A stretch of DNA of 64,000 bases from Phytophthora hibernalis (lineage: Eukaryota; Oomycota; Peronosporomycetes; Peronosporales; Peronosporaceae). This document shows positions 1 to 11,806 of this stretch, piece after piece. Location of the stretch: the NCBI GenBank assembly GCA_012656075.1, contig JAAKBF010000168.1, positions 792,017-856,016 of the forward strand, read 5' to 3'. The number at the start of each line of letters is the position of its first letter. Position 1 is the stretch's first letter. The notes beneath the pieces were generated by a model. It worked only from the letters and a program-made list of their open reading frames with translations, was not told the DNA's origin and made no database searches. The translations under genes were made by a program, and so were the position numbers.

Positions 1-1381
1 ATAAACCTGGAAGTGATGAAGTTGTGTCCACCTTGCCCACTCTTCCTTCTCTGTGTTCAGCGTTCTCAGATACTCATCCTCATTTCTCGTGAAGTGAAGC
101 TCGTGGAGATGAGCGAACACCATTCGCATCCAGCCCTCTTGTCTTTTCATAAATCTTCTTGGCTACGTGAAAAAAACACATCAGAAAGAAAAAGTCTTGG
201 CAGCCACCAAAGACTTGCTGGAGCGCGTTCCATTGCGCGAGATCGGCGTCGCCCATAGCGTAGCGAACCCGCAACATTTTGCGTTTCGAACAGACTTCTC
301 AGGGCCGAAGCCCTGCGCTCTAACCAATTGAGCTACGGTGTTGAATGGGGGTTGGAGATGCCTGGCACCAAGTCCTCGTACAGTCTGTACGGACTTGCCG
401 GGGCTCATGGCGGAGACTTGTGTAGCAGGCTTGATAAAATTGAGACTGACATCATAGAAGTTTTGTCGGCGACGACAGAGTCTGTGGAGTGCGTAGCAGC
501 CACTAATTCCTTTGCGTGTCTCTGCCAGACCAGGTGGCAATTGCCTATTGGTTGTTATAACTGACAAGGAGACGTTTGTATCTCTCCCTTATTGGTCAAT
601 AAATGACCCAATGATGGGCTTCATTAAGACTTCGATCTCTCTAAACTGCTCCAAATTGAGGCCCCCTTCCAGGATTCAGCCCTCACTAATGAATTTGCCG
701 GCCCCAGAGCACATTGCTCTGAAGCCGCATAAATGAATCTATAGGCCATTTCCTTGCGGCTGTGAGCTCTCTTTCGAAAGCTGACAGAAAGTCTTTGCGA
801 TACTTACACTAGTTTCACTTTTATTTCCGATCCCAATTAAATCCGATTACTGCACCGTCTTTACCTAGAATCCTAAGTGTCGGAATGTGTAGGGAAGTCG
901 GAACGGTTGCGATATGGATGAATATCATCACTTATCCGACCTTACTTAGATCTTGTAAAGTGTATGGTGGCACTTTAATGGCCAGTCACTAAGTCTTAAA
1001 TATAAATAGCCAATCAAAAACACACTATCATGTAATATCGACCAATGGTTGCGCATAGGGTTAGATAGGTCCTCCATCCCAGCCATTCCGACGTATCGGG
1101 TCGGAGGGGAGCAAAAATATGTGTATCCCAATACAAATGCCTAGTGCAGAGCGTATCACATGCATATTTTCAATTTATCCGACCTTATCGGACTTGTGCA
1201 AACATTGCAATACAATGAATAGACTTGAACGAGCTCCTCACCCGGCACACTTTGCGGGCCGGGGACTTCTGTCGCAACATGCAGTGCTTACAGTAACTTA
1301 CAACATGCATTGAGCGTAGGACAATACAGGGCAACGAATATGTAGAGAGCAAAATGTACTGCATTTGATAATATAACTCCA
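1..1381. other. gene-poor stretch
   Basis: Apart from the tRNA-like fragment at about 283-342 I see no supportable gene. All open frames are short, most lack an ATG, and none shows a recognisable motif or splice structure. From about 780 the sequence becomes AT-richer and contains several imperfect copies of TCCGACCTTA/ATCGGACTT-like words (around 935, 1175 and 1190), as in old repeat remnants, but I could not define an element with ends. Confidence 0.4.
270..342 (-). tRNA. tRNA-like fragment (5' two-thirds, Arg-TCG-like), probably a pseudogene
   Basis: Read on the minus strand from 342, the sequence has TA at positions 8-9, a perfect D arm (GCTCAATTGGTTAGAGC) and a perfect 5-bp anticodon stem (CAGGG/CCCTG) around a 7-nt loop CTTCGGC, giving anticodon TCG (Arg). 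A B-box-like word TGTTCGAAAC follows, but the T stem does not pair, and no 3' acceptor strand complementary to the 5' AACACCG is present. The D and anticodon arms are convincing and the 3' part is not. It is either a tRNA pseudogene or the head of a tRNA-derived SINE. Confidence 0.4.
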
Positions 1382-1775
1382 TTAACTAACAATAATCACC
1401 GTACAGCCGGGTGGCGCGTTCATGACGTACTGCAGCACGGCGCTCTGATCGATGTACACCAGCAGGATGTCCTCAGGCTGCGATGACGCGACCTCCACCG
1501 CGCTGTTGTCCACGCCGTCCTCCTCGCCGCCCGTCGGGCCCAGATCCAGCTCGCCCGCCTTGGCCGCGAGCAAGAAGCACGTCTTGCTCATGGCCACGAT
1601 CTCTTCCATCGGCTTCTCCGACAGGTAAAGCGTGCAGTGGTACGCGTGTGGGGACGCCGTAGTGGTTGACCATGGCGAGCACGTGGTACGCGGCGGCGAT
1701 GGCGCCCAGCACCGAGATGTTCCTTGCAGGCGTACAAGGCGGCGCCGTCGAAGACGCAGACTGACCTTGCTCACG
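1382..1775 (-). pseudogene. 3' end of an unrecognised gene, broken
   Basis: The minus strand keeps a protein-like reading of about 110 residues that ends at a TAA at 1382. It reads smoothly only if two frames are joined near 1640: a hydrophobic Ala/Val-rich helix (NISVLGAIAAAYHVLAMV) is followed by a segment containing HCTLYLSEKPMEEIVAMSK and a tail ending TVIIVS. No ATG-started upstream part can be found; the sequence runs into the degenerate repeat at 1830. I do not recognise the family. It could be a relic, or a gene whose 5' part was replaced by repeat DNA. Confidence 0.3.
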
Positions 1776-1829
1776 GCGGCACCACGCCCTCGAAGGTCAC
1801 CCGCCGCTTTTTCTTCTCACCTTGCTTCG

Positions 1830-2440
1830 GTTGTCCTGCGCGCACAGCTTCCCGTTGGAGTCCTGCAATGCTGCCTTCCCGCCGTAGTCCTGCACGGCCA
1901 CTGCACTACCGTAGTCAGCGGGCGCCACGCCGCTATAGTGCTCCGGGATCATCACGCCACCGTAGACCGACGCTGTAGCCCAACCGCGACCTCCACGTGG
2001 CCACCGCCCACGCCAGCCGCCTTGCCACCGAAGTCCTTCGCGACCACCAAACTGCCGTAGTCCTCTGCGGGCGACCGGCCACTGTCGTTCCCCCACCTCC
2101 ATCTCACCGCCGTTGTCCTCTGCGGTCACCATGCCATAGAGTCGCCCCCGCCCGTCGCCTCGGCGCTCGCCACTCCGCCGAAGGCCTCCACGGCGGCTAC
2201 GCCGCTGTCTTCAACCTCATCCGCCATGCCACCGTCGTTCTACTCGGGCGCCACACGGCCGTAGTACCATGTTGCTGTAGTCCCCCGTGGTCGTTTTGTC
2301 GCTGTCGTACTGGTGCCGCCGCAGCCTGACGCCGTTGCCCGACCGCGACCACCACGACCACCACATGGCCGTCGTCAATCCTCGGTGGCCGCCATACCTC
2401 TGTTCTCCTCCGCGACCGCCATGTCTCCGTCTTCCGCAGC
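1830..2440. repeat. degenerate GC-rich tandem repeat, unit about 30-33 bp
   Basis: The plus strand is built from imperfect copies of a unit resembling CCGTAGTCCTCTGCGGGCG followed by CCACGCCGC or similar. Translated on the plus strand, the period shows as recurring VVL-x-GRHAT or VLRDHHATV words separated by about ten residues, with no conserved ATG or gene context. The copies are too diverged for exact unit counting by eye. The stretch also carries stop codons in all frames, so I read it as an old minisatellite and not as a repeat protein. Confidence 0.45.
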
Positions 2441-2649
2441 CATCCTTTACAATTTGTGTGTGAACTTACAGTCAGTTAAAATGTTTTGGCCAATCATATT
2501 ATGTTACGTACCAACATTAAGGTACAGGTCCGATAGGTCCTCTGGTCGGATATTTTATGGTATGGATATAAGCAGCAAAAAGGGCCCAAGCGTGTTGGCG
2601 GAAGGTCGCATGTTAATACACTACGCTTGACGCTGGGCTGCGACGCAGT

Positions 2650-3016
2650 TCAGGATACGAGGCTATTAATATTCGGACGCGTTCTTGGGATGCCTGGGTT
2701 GGCGATGTCGACGGCATCTTGAAGACTGCCAGACGCAAAAGAAAAAAGACTATCGCTTTGGCTTCCAATTTGGGCATCGCACAGCGCAGCACAATTTGCC
2801 AATTCGACACTGTCGACCTGTGCACACTGGTGGACTCGATATCGGTCAGTATCCTGCAAGAGCGAGTCTCTTCAGTCCAAGGACATCGTGCGGCGTGAGT
2901 ACAATCGAGTGAGGCAGATGTCAGTCGACACCGTACAGAAGGTGAAGGATGTGGTAACCCTGCTGAAAGATCTGGATGCTCTGGGAGTGTCGGTGCGATC
3001 GGAGCGACGTTCCTAG
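2650..3016 (+). pseudogene. possible decayed coding remnant
   Basis: About 120 residues can be read if one frame break near 2870 is allowed. A basic stretch (KTARRKRKKTIALA) is followed by a hydrophilic helical segment (SKDIVRREYNRVRQMSVD, then VTLLKDLDALGVSVR) that ends in TAG at 3016. The heptad-like pattern suggests a coiled coil. I see neither a start codon nor a promoter-like setting, and no family is recognised. It may be the end of a degraded accessory gene or of a transposon. The overlapping 229-codon frame on the other strand shows no better signal. Confidence 0.25.
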
Positions 3017-3337
3017 CTGACGCCTTGTAAATCAAGACGACGTAGCTCAGTACCATTGAGTCAGTTTGAGCTCTCAGTAGCAACCCATTCCTCGACTTTT
3101 CATCTGAAAGTTTGAGTCTCTTTTCACCTGCAACGAACGCGCCAAGTTTACCGACACGAACCGCACAATCCACGCCAAGCGCAAACATAACTTTTGCTTC
3201 AGATGTGCAACTCCATACAAACTTCAAGTTCGAAACTTTGTGATTGTTTATAGAGGCCACTATTGAGGCCCTCAACAGATGATCTGGTGATTCGTCACAC
3301 AACTCAACCGACGCTCAAGCTCCGACTGTAAATTGCG

Positions 3338-4406
3338 ATGGCTGCCGATCTCTGGTGGGTTGGCGTGCTCGTCGCCGGCGTCGTCGTGGGCGTCTCCGTC
3401 GTGGTAAGACCCTCTCTCTTACAGTTCTAACCCCTCTTATACTAACTCGTCCCTTGTTCCAGTCGTTCGTGGTGAACAAGCTCCGGGCTCCAGGCTTTAA
3501 AGTGGATGGCAAACACGTGTTCATCACTGGGGGCAGCTCCGGTCTGGGTCTGTCGCTGGCCAAGAAGTACGCTCAAAGGGCGCCAAGGTGTCCATTATAG
3601 CCCGTGGGCTAGACAAGCTGGAGGCGGCCAAGACGGAGATCGAGGCCGTGCGCAAGAACAAAGACGCTGGCGTGTTCATCGCGTCGACGGACGTGGCGGA
3701 CTTTTCCAGCGTCAAGAAGGCGGTGGATGATGCCAACAAGTTCCACGGGCGCGTCACCGACCACGTGGTCTGCTCGGCGGGCTTCGCTGCCCCCGGCTAC
3801 TTCTTGGAGCAGGACGTGAGTCTCTACAAGAAGATCATGGACGTCAACTACTTCGGCACGCTGCACACCATCAAGGCGGCTCTGCCGGCTATGGTGCAGC
3901 GCTCCGAGAAGGAGGAGAAGGCGGCCAAATTGTGTTGGTGAGCTCCGGTCTTGGTCTCATCTCGTGGATTGGCTACGCGCAGTATGCGGCCCCCAAGTAC
4001 GCGCTGCGTGGCCTGGCCGAGTCGCTGCGCAACGAGTTCAAGCTCTTCGATATCCGTGTGAGCATCTTCTACCCAGGCAACATTGACTCACCCGGATTCG
4101 TCGAGGAGAACCGCACGAAGCCCCAGAGACCAAGACCATTGAAGGTGTGAGCGAGCCGCTGCACCGGACAAGGTGGCACAGTCGCTGATCAACGGCGTGA
4201 GCGACGGCCAGTTCAGCATCACGAACGACCCCATGATCTTCATCCTGCGTGTCCTGGCTAACGGAGTTGCCCCTCGCTACAACACCATGATGGAGACGGT
4301 GATGCTGCCGCTGCTCATTGTGATTCAGGTGGGCTTCGGCTTCTTCATGGACTTCATCGTGTGGCAGACCAAGCGTGCCCGCGAGAAGAAGGCCAAGGAC
4401 CAGTAA
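3338..4406 (+). CDS. KDSR: 3-ketodihydrosphingosine reductase (short-chain dehydrogenase)
   Basis: KDSR reduces 3-ketodihydrosphingosine to dihydrosphingosine with NADPH at the ER membrane, the second step of sphingolipid synthesis. The protein starts with a hydrophobic anchor (MAADLWWVGVLVAGVVVGV). Exon 1 (3338-3403) ends at GTAAG, and intron 3404-3462 contains the branch-like CTAAC. The Rossmann motif TGGSSGLG, the catalytic YAAPK (Tyr-x3-Lys) and a C-terminal hydrophobic segment (LLIVIQVGFGFFMDFIVW) with a Lys-rich tail follow in family order. Four single missing bases (near 3575, 3928, 4122 and 4160) break the frame; with them restored the length is about 337 residues, as in known KDSRs. 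It converges on DHX8, 160 bp away. Confidence 0.9.
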
Positions 4407-4566
4407 GACGAACAAACGTTGGCTCACACGACTGAGAGAGGTTAAGAGAAACGAAGGTTTCTGAAAGAGCGCGCTCGTGTTCTGTTTGTTTACTTTTGCT
4501 ACTGGTCGTACTTGAGAAACTGCCTGCTCAACTTGCTGCGGTCGTTGTGGCTGAGACTGAGCTTAT

Positions 4567-7500
4567 CTATCCTCTGCGCTTACTGAGACGCCAAGAGTCC
4601 GGCGGGTTGAAGCGGTCGTACAGCGGCTCGATCTTTTCATTGCGCTTGCGCTTCGACAGCTTGGTAGGATCGCCCTTTTGAAGAAAGCAGGGGCCAGCTC
4701 CACCAACCACTTGGGTTCGATCGTCATGATGTTGCGCATGTACTCTTTCGTTGTGAGGACGAGCTCGTGATAGAGTACCCATTCGGGGCTCTTGTTGAAC
4801 AGCGCACTTGACGGATGAATATACACAGGTTGACCTTCCACCATGGTGCGGTACCCCTCTTGTGGGTCCTTCTTCGCTGTATTAGCAAAGTAGCCTGCTA
4901 CAATAGCACGGCGGACCTTGTTGAAGTTCTTGCCACAAGAAACCACGTCCATCTTGTATCGATCGAGAATGGAAAGCAATTGTTTGCGAACATCTTGCGC
5001 TCGACGAATAGCTCGGGCCTGAATGAAGTTTTCATAGCACCACGGGTTGGAGAACTTGGAGTTGGCCCAAGCCTCATACACGGCCAGCAACGTTAAGTGG
5101 TCACCCTCGGGCTGGTGGAATTTTGCCTTCTTCTGATCAGCCTGCGCTTGTTTTCCTTAGGTCGGAAAAAGACCGACTCCACCGATAACATCGCCACGAT
5201 GGTCAGTACTTCCTCCGCACAGCCAAGCACCACCGATGTCAAGAGAACCTTGGCGTTCTTTGGCTCCACAGGGAACTCAGCCATCTTCTTTCCTAGTCGC
5301 GTCAACAATCCTTCGTCATCTAGCGCACCAAGTGCATATAAATTCTCCAGCGCCATAACGAGGGCATCCTGTGGTGGTGGATCCATAAAGTCGAAGCTCA
5401 TGAGGTCGTTAATACCCATTGCCTTCAACTGTAACACAACCGATCCCAAGTTAGCGCGCTGAATTTCGGGCACAGTCGTCGACAGCATCTCATTCTTGTA
5501 AGCATTCTCTGTGTACAGACGATAGCATTTGCCTGGACCTGTACGTCCAGCACGACCAGCGCGTTGACGTGCGGAGGCCTGTGAGCACGGCACAACAACC
5601 AATGAGTCCATTCCGACCTTCGAGTTGAAGGCATTCTGCTTGCAAAAGCCAGGATCCACCACGTAGTAAATACCATCAATCGTCAACGACGCTTCCGCAA
5701 TATTGGTGGCTACAACACATTTGCGTGAGCCCTTGGGTGCTGGTTCGAAGATGCGTGACTGCATTTCTGAAGGGAGTGCACCGTATACGGGAAGAATAAT
5801 AAGCTCTGGGGCCAATGCACGCTCTTGTAAAGCCTTGATACGCTGATATAGCACTTCACATGCAGTATCAATTTCTTCTTGCCCCGTCAAGAATAGCAAA
5901 ATATCTCCTTCAGGCTCGGACAAATGAATCTGCATGACACAAAGAAGCGACGCGTCCAAGTAGTCCAGCTCCGGTTCCTTCGTGTACAGAATCTCCACAG
6001 GGAATGTACGTCCAGGAATTGTGAAAATCGGGCAATCAAAGAAGTACCGAGAAAACTTCTCAGCATCGAGTGTTGCAGAGGTCACAATGATCTTCAGATC
6101 CTTTCGCTTGCGCACGAGGTCTTTCAGCAGTCCGAACAAAACGTCCGTATTGATAGTCCGCTCGTGGGCTTCATCAAGCATGAGAGCGCTGTACTTTGAC
6201 AGAGTAGAATCAGCCAGGTATTCTCGGAGCAGCATACCTTCTGTCATGTACTTGATCACTGTCTCTGGGGTGGTGACATCCTCGAATCGCATCGAGTAAC
6301 CGACCTCCTGACCAAGTTCACAGCCGAATTCCTCCGCCACACGCTTCGCCACAGACGAAGCAGCCACACGACGAGGCTGCGTGCAACCAATCATACCAGT
6401 AGATGTTAAGCCCATTTCTGCCATGTACTGAGTCATCTGTGTCGTCTTACCCGACCCTGTCTCTCCGATAACAACCAGTACTTGGTTTTCAGCAATAGCC
6501 TTCATCAGCTGACGCTTGAGTTTGAAAACTGGAAGGTTTTCGCGCTGCTCTAGGATCGATTTGTTGGACACGATACCGTACGATAGGTTCTTTCCCACGG
6601 ATTTCTGCTTCCACTCTGGCAACTCGAACGTCGAGCCCATGTTAATGCCACGTAGTTCCTGCGCAAAATGTCGTTCACCCGCCTCTGGCATCGGATCTTC
6701 CCAGGGACGATTAAGATCCTTCGGAATGGAATCGATCAGTTGGTTTGCCTGCGTCTGACGCAGCTCACGACGCTCCTTGGCCAAGTTGGACTGTGTCATG
6801 GCAGCGCGCTGCATCGTTCCATCCGGGTTCTTCACAATCTTCACAGGTGACGTCTCGCGAGTCGTCTGAGTCTGGCCGCGCAGGAACACTGGTTCGTCCT
6901 CATTCAGTTCCACCTCAAAATCTTCTTCAGTGGTTTCTGTGTTAAGCAGCCCATGCTCTTCGTCGAAAGTGGGGTAGTCTTCAACTGACAGCACTCCCGA
7001 GTTGATAAGCTGCTGCACTTCCCATCGCTCGGGCGATGACATGCGCTTCGCAGCGCGCTGTGGTTTGGTGTCATCTTCGTCGAGCTGTTGCGAGCTCTGC
7101 ATACCAGGTGCAGACGGGTTGATCCACGAACGTGAATCCAACGACTTGTTCTCCTGTCGTGCGCGCTCAGCACCACCACTAGAGCGCTGCGGCATCAGAT
7201 CCTGTCCCGTTTTCTGATCCACATCCTTCATGGACATCGACAACTTCGCGCCAGAAATCGAAATGAGTTTAACCTTCACTCGATCGCCGCGGTTGACGAA
7301 CTCCTTCACATTACTCACTCGGTTCGCCGACAAGTTCGAGACATGCACCAGTCCTTCTTTCTTCTCTCGTGAAAACCCTTCCAGCTCCACAAACACGCCA
7401 AAGTCCATGACTTTCGCCACCCGACCGTCGTAGATACCGTACAGCTCCATCTCCCTCGGTCGCTCATCCCTTCCTCTCCTCTCATAGCTCCCTGATCTCT

Positions 7501-8078
7501 ATCGTCCCGACGGGAACGCGACGGTCCGTAGCGGTCATCGCGATCCCGTCCGCGACTGCGGTCTCTCTCCCTGTCTCCGTGTCGTCTCCTGCCTTCCGAC
7601 CTCGACCTTGAACGTCTACTTCTCCTGCTTCGGTCTTCGTCGCGACTTCTCTCCCGTCCATAGCGATCTCTGTCCTCACGTCGCTCTCTGGGTCTAGATT
7701 GACCATCACTCTCTCTGTCCTTCTTCCCGTCCTCCGTCTCGTCCTGCTCGTCGTTAGCTACCCCGGCGATATCTTCCGCCGTGAGCTGCTCGTCCTGTCG
7801 GATCTGGTGCTTCCCGCCCTTGCTCGTGCCTTCTGCACTCTTGGCCTGCTTCATCTTGCGCGGAGCCATCGTCTGTACGATGCGGTACAAGTTCTCGGCC
7901 AGCGCGGGGGCAGCGGCAGCTCGTCCGTCTTGATGGCGGCCAGGAAGGCGGCGCAGCTGGAGCTGCCGCGCACCAGGTCGATGACGAACTCGGCCAGCGT
8001 CTTGTCGCTCATGCCCAGGTGGTTCTCCAGCGCCTGGCACACCTTGGACACGAGGCTCAGCTCCTGCAGCTTCTCCAT
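4567..8078 (-). CDS. DHX8: DEAH-box pre-mRNA splicing helicase DHX8/Prp22
   Basis: This ATPase releases spliced mRNA from the spliceosome. The order is: a helical N-terminal domain (MEKLQELSLVSKVCQALEN), an Arg/Ser/Asp-rich RS region, an S1 RNA-binding domain (about 7450-7240), then the helicase core with GETGSGKTT, DEAH, SAT, LTGQEEID and QRAGRAGRTGPGK motifs, and the HA2/OB region ending WRLSKRRG. The RS plus S1 arrangement distinguishes DHX8 from other DEAH helicases. No intron is needed. Four single missing bases (near 7930, 7465, 5145 and 4680) interrupt the frame; restored, the length is about 1171 residues against roughly 1220 in human. The ATG at 8078 is chosen because the conserved N-terminal helix starts there. 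Confidence 0.93.
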
Positions 8079-8749
8079 GGCGACCGGTGGTCCAGGGTTG
8101 CGGAATGGGGTTTTCAAAGTGGGAATAAACCGATTATTCAATCCACCCACCCCAAAATCTCCGGGTGGGTAATTTAAAAGTTCCACCCACCCATCCTCCA
8201 GACCAAATCGTATGCAAAATTGTATGTTCAGCCAACAGCATTTGCATGGTGTTTTAAGCTTATTACAAGTAAGCGAGTTGCTAGAGGATCATGCAGGCTC
8301 TGTTGGAGGCTGTAACCAGTAGGACCTAGTTTCCAGCCAGAATCACCAAAAAAATTGAAATTCAACCTCATTTTTACAAATCAATGTCATATTTATATAA
8401 AATGTAGAATATTATTGGACGCGGGGTTAGGTGATAAAAATCCAAAACCCGGACCCACCCACAATTTTTAATAGAACCACCCGTAGCCGAGCATCTTGTG
8501 TTCCACCAAACCAAACATACGTACCGCTGATGTGGGCGGGATGGGCTACATCTGCTGGTGTTTTCCAGAGCGAATTACAGCGAATCCCACGGCGGTAAAA
8601 TAAAATCAAGCACTGCCATTGGCTGATACGTATTTCGATTCCAGCGGTCTCCCAAATTCAACTTGACTTCGTGATCGCGGCGATTCATCACCAAAGGTGC
8701 TTGGAGCTCCATTTAGGCCAGTTCCAATTCCAATATTGAATCGTTGGCA
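8079..8749. other. intergenic region between divergent genes, with inverted C-rich/G-rich blocks
   Basis: No gene is visible. The stretch lies between the DHX8 start and the zinc-finger gene start. It holds runs of CCACCCACC (8143-8153, 8183-8192, 8453-8462) and the complementary GGGTGGGT (8163-8170); the pair at 8163-8192 can form an imperfect hairpin. The middle (8340-8430) is AT-rich. See the findings. Confidence 0.5.
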
Positions 8750-9622
8750 ATGGACGCCGAGCAGCAGCACCTGGTCATGGTGGACGCCTACCTCTCCGCA
8801 GACATGGATATGAACGCGATGGCGGTACAGCCGCTACCGCCACCCGTCAACACCGGCCTGGGAATGGCCTTGACAGCAGGAGACCTACTCCAGGACGTGA
8901 AACTCGACCCGGCGTCTCCAGCGTTCTCCAACGTGTCGTCCAAGGACAAGTGGCAGCAGAAGCGCCACGTGTGCCAGACAGTTGACTGCGGCAAGAGCTT
9001 CGACTCCAAGTGGGCGCTCATCAGGTCAAGAGACGTTGACTTCAATGCTGTTTAACCTTGGACTGATGAGTATATCTGGGTTGTAGACACATTCGCGTGC
9101 ACACGGGCGAAAAACCGTTCCCCTGCACGTATCCGTCGTGCGATAAGTCGTTCGCTGAGAAATCCGCGATGACACGGTACGTCTGGAGGTTAAACGGATC
9201 TTGAAGAGTTGTTGAAGTTGCTAACGTGTGTGTTTGTTGACAGCCACTTGCAGACCCATTCAAGGGACAAGCCGTACAAGTGCACGTATGCCGACTGTCC
9301 CAAGAGCTTCAAGGGCAAGGATTACCTGGAGTTTCACTTGAAAATCCACGCCGAAGGCGACCCGTACGCCTGCGACCACCCGACGTGCTCCAAGACGTTC
9401 TGCAGCCCCAAGAGTCTGAAGAAGCACATCAGGTTGTGGCACAACCCAGGTGGCAAGAGCACCTCTATGGAGCAGCAGCTGAGAGAACGCATCATCAAGA
9501 TGGCCACGCGCAATAAGGACAAGATCCGCAAGTTTGACGCGACCGTGCGAACTCTCATGGAGGAGAACGAAGCGCTCAAGAGGAGGATCCAAGAGCTCGA
9601 AAGCCATCAGCAGAGATTGTAA
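8750..9622 (+). CDS. C2H2 zinc-finger protein, TFIIIA-like, with C-terminal coiled coil
   Basis: Probably a nuclear DNA- or RNA-binding regulator. There are three exons (8750-9024, 9087-9176, 9244-9622); the introns are 62 and 67 nt with GT-AG ends, and the second has a CTAAC branch word. Splicing gives 247 residues without frame breaks. After an acidic, Met-rich N terminus come four consecutive C-x4-C...H-x3-H fingers, linked once by the TGEKP-type linker HTGEKPF. The tail is a basic/leucine coiled coil (LMEENEALKRRIQELES) that could mediate dimerisation. The x4 spacing between cysteines is typical of TFIIIA-like fingers. TFIIIA itself has nine fingers, so orthology is unlikely and target genes are unknown. 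An in-frame TTG six bases upstream is not used as start. Confidence 0.85.
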
Positions 9623-10094
9623 CTGAAGGTGTTGTGATCGTCATCGTTTTTCTGCGGACTGCTGGGACCTCGCAGTTGAAGCGAGCTGTACGAATGATTT
9701 ATTGAGTAACGGAGATGCCAGAGGACGACAGAGTAAGAAGACGGTATGCGTTTGGTTTGTGTATTTGAATTATGGAGCGAGGTAGACGTCCAGTCTGGAC
9801 TCCAGAGGCAGCAAACAATGCCAGGAACAAATGGCAACTGGCATGAACACTTGCGCACACGTATCTATCGATAATGAATTTGGGGCCATCTTTTGCTTCA
9901 ACACGATTTACTTCAACAAGATGTGCTCCTAATCGCAGGTTCAAGACAAGGAAGTGCAATCAGCAGGCCACAACCAGCATTTTTGTTCTACACGTGTGAG
10001 AGCTGAAGGCTTCATTATTGAATAAACTACCTGAGCGAAGGAAGCCGCGACAAACTAATCAAGCTGCAGACGCAGGAGATATCGTAGCGTTTCC
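9623..10094. other. intergenic region, nothing recognised
   Basis: This stretch separates the stop codons of the zinc-finger gene and CCT8, which converge. I see no conserved open frame, RNA gene or repeat. It presumably holds two 3' untranslated regions. Confidence 0.5.
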
Positions 10095-11806
10095 TTACAT
10101 GCCTCGCGGCTTAGGTCCGCCAGCCGCCTTTGCCATGATGATCTGGTCCACACGCAGCACCGTGATGGCAGCGTCAGCACCCAGGCGAATAGCAGACATC
10201 TTGGTCTGGAGGTGGTCCCAGATGCCCTTGTCCAGCGCGTCCGGAGTTACGTGCGACTCATGCTCGTTCTGCAACATCACAATTGACACGTCAACAACAG
10301 TTAGTGCATGATAATTCAGTAGTGACGACAAAAGCAACTTACGTCCACATCCACACCGGCGCTAACGTTGCCCGCAGCGTGGGCAGCGTACAAACTAGAG
10401 ATAACCTCGGTAGCCATCTGACCCGAGTTCTCGGCCAGAATCCGGGGCACAACCTCAATAGCGTCACCGAACTTCTTAATGGCGTACTGGTCGAGGCCGG
10501 GCGTGGCCTCACCGAAGCTTTTGATCTGACGCGACAGCTCAATCTCCGTGGAGCCGGCACCAGACACAAATCGGCCGTCCCGGCAGACAGACTTCACGCA
10601 GTTCACACCATCGTCGATAGCGCGCTCAATGTCGTTGAGCACGTTGTCCGTGCTGGCACGCAGCACAATCGTTGAGATCTTAGCATCCTCCTGCTCCTGC
10701 TCGAAGACGGTCACCTTCTTGCCACCGATCTCCTTCACGGACACGCTGTCACAGAAGCCCATCTCATCTGGCGTGGGGGCACCCAGACGAACCATCGCGT
10801 TGGCGTTCACGGCACGGCACAGACGACGGAGCTCCCACTTAGACTGAATCTTAATAGCCATGAGGTTGTACTTCTCCAGGAAGTGCAGCGCCATCTCACT
10901 GATGCTGCCGCCCGAGACGACCACGTTAGCTCCGGACTCGCTGATGGCGCGCACGGCCTCCTCGAGGTGCTTCTCCTCGCCCTTGTTGTAGTTCATGAGC
11001 TCGTCCGCGTCCTTAATGAGCACGGTGCTCTTGGCCTCCGTGGACGAGATCTCAATGCCGCAGCCGAAGACCGCCACCTTGGCCTTCAACGCCTTCTTCA
11101 CGTATCCCTCCGTGTTACGCTGGACGACCATGCCACGGATGACCGTCGAGTCGTGGAGGTTGCCGCCCATGATCTTTGCCACACGGATGTTGTCTACGTT
11201 GATCGACGGTTTCTTGGGTGCCGCGGGCATGACGTTCAGACACGCCTCAGCCACGAGCTTGGCCAGCAGGTCCTCGTAGCCGTACTGCTTGGAGGCTAGC
11301 GACGTCTTGATGGCCTTGCGCAGCTCCTCCTGGTCGCGCGGGTCCTTCACCTGCACGCTCTGCAGCTTCAGCAGGATCTCCTGGCACTTGTCGTGCGCCT
11401 TCTCGTAGCCCGTGACGATCTCACTGGCGTGCAGCCCCATACGCAGCAGACTGGCCGCCTCCATGAGCAGCTCGCCCGCAAGGGCCACGACGAGGCACGT
11501 GCCGTCACCAAAGTCGTTCTCCTGCATCTTGGCAGCCATGACGACCATACGCGCGGCCGGGTGGATGACCTCCAGCTCCTTGACGATCGTGGCCGTGTCG
11601 CTCGTGACGAAAATACGCTCCAGGTGGTTGATCACAAGCTTGTTCATGCCGTTGGGGCCCAGCGACGAGCGAGTGATGGCCGCCAGCTGCTTCACGGCGT
11701 CGATGTTCTTGGCCACAGCCTCGTCCACGCCCTCGAAGTGCTTGTGTCCGTCCTTGAGCAGCGACGACAGGCCGCCGGCCACGTTCAATCCCATCGACTT
11801 GGACAT
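10095..11806 (-). CDS. CCT8: chaperonin TRiC/CCT subunit theta
   Basis: One of the eight subunits of the cytosolic group II chaperonin that folds actin, tubulin and other proteins with ATP. The N terminus (GLSSLLKDGHKHFEGVDEA) is typical of the theta subunit. The nucleotide-binding motifs SSLGPNGMNK and NDFGDGT are present, and the C terminus ends in a flexible GGPKPRGM. Exon 1 is 11806-10343 and exon 2 is 10268-10095, separated by a 74-nt intron (GTAAGT...TTGCAG). The spliced frame is intact at 545 residues, matching the family length of about 548. The ATG at 11806 is preferred over upstream in-frame non-ATG extension. It is divergent from DDX31, with 176 bp between start codons. Confidence 0.95.

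Noticed and set aside
2613..3302. 229-codon minus-strand open frame
   Set aside because: No motif, start lacking context, and low-complexity composition; the plus strand carries a more protein-like, though broken, reading.
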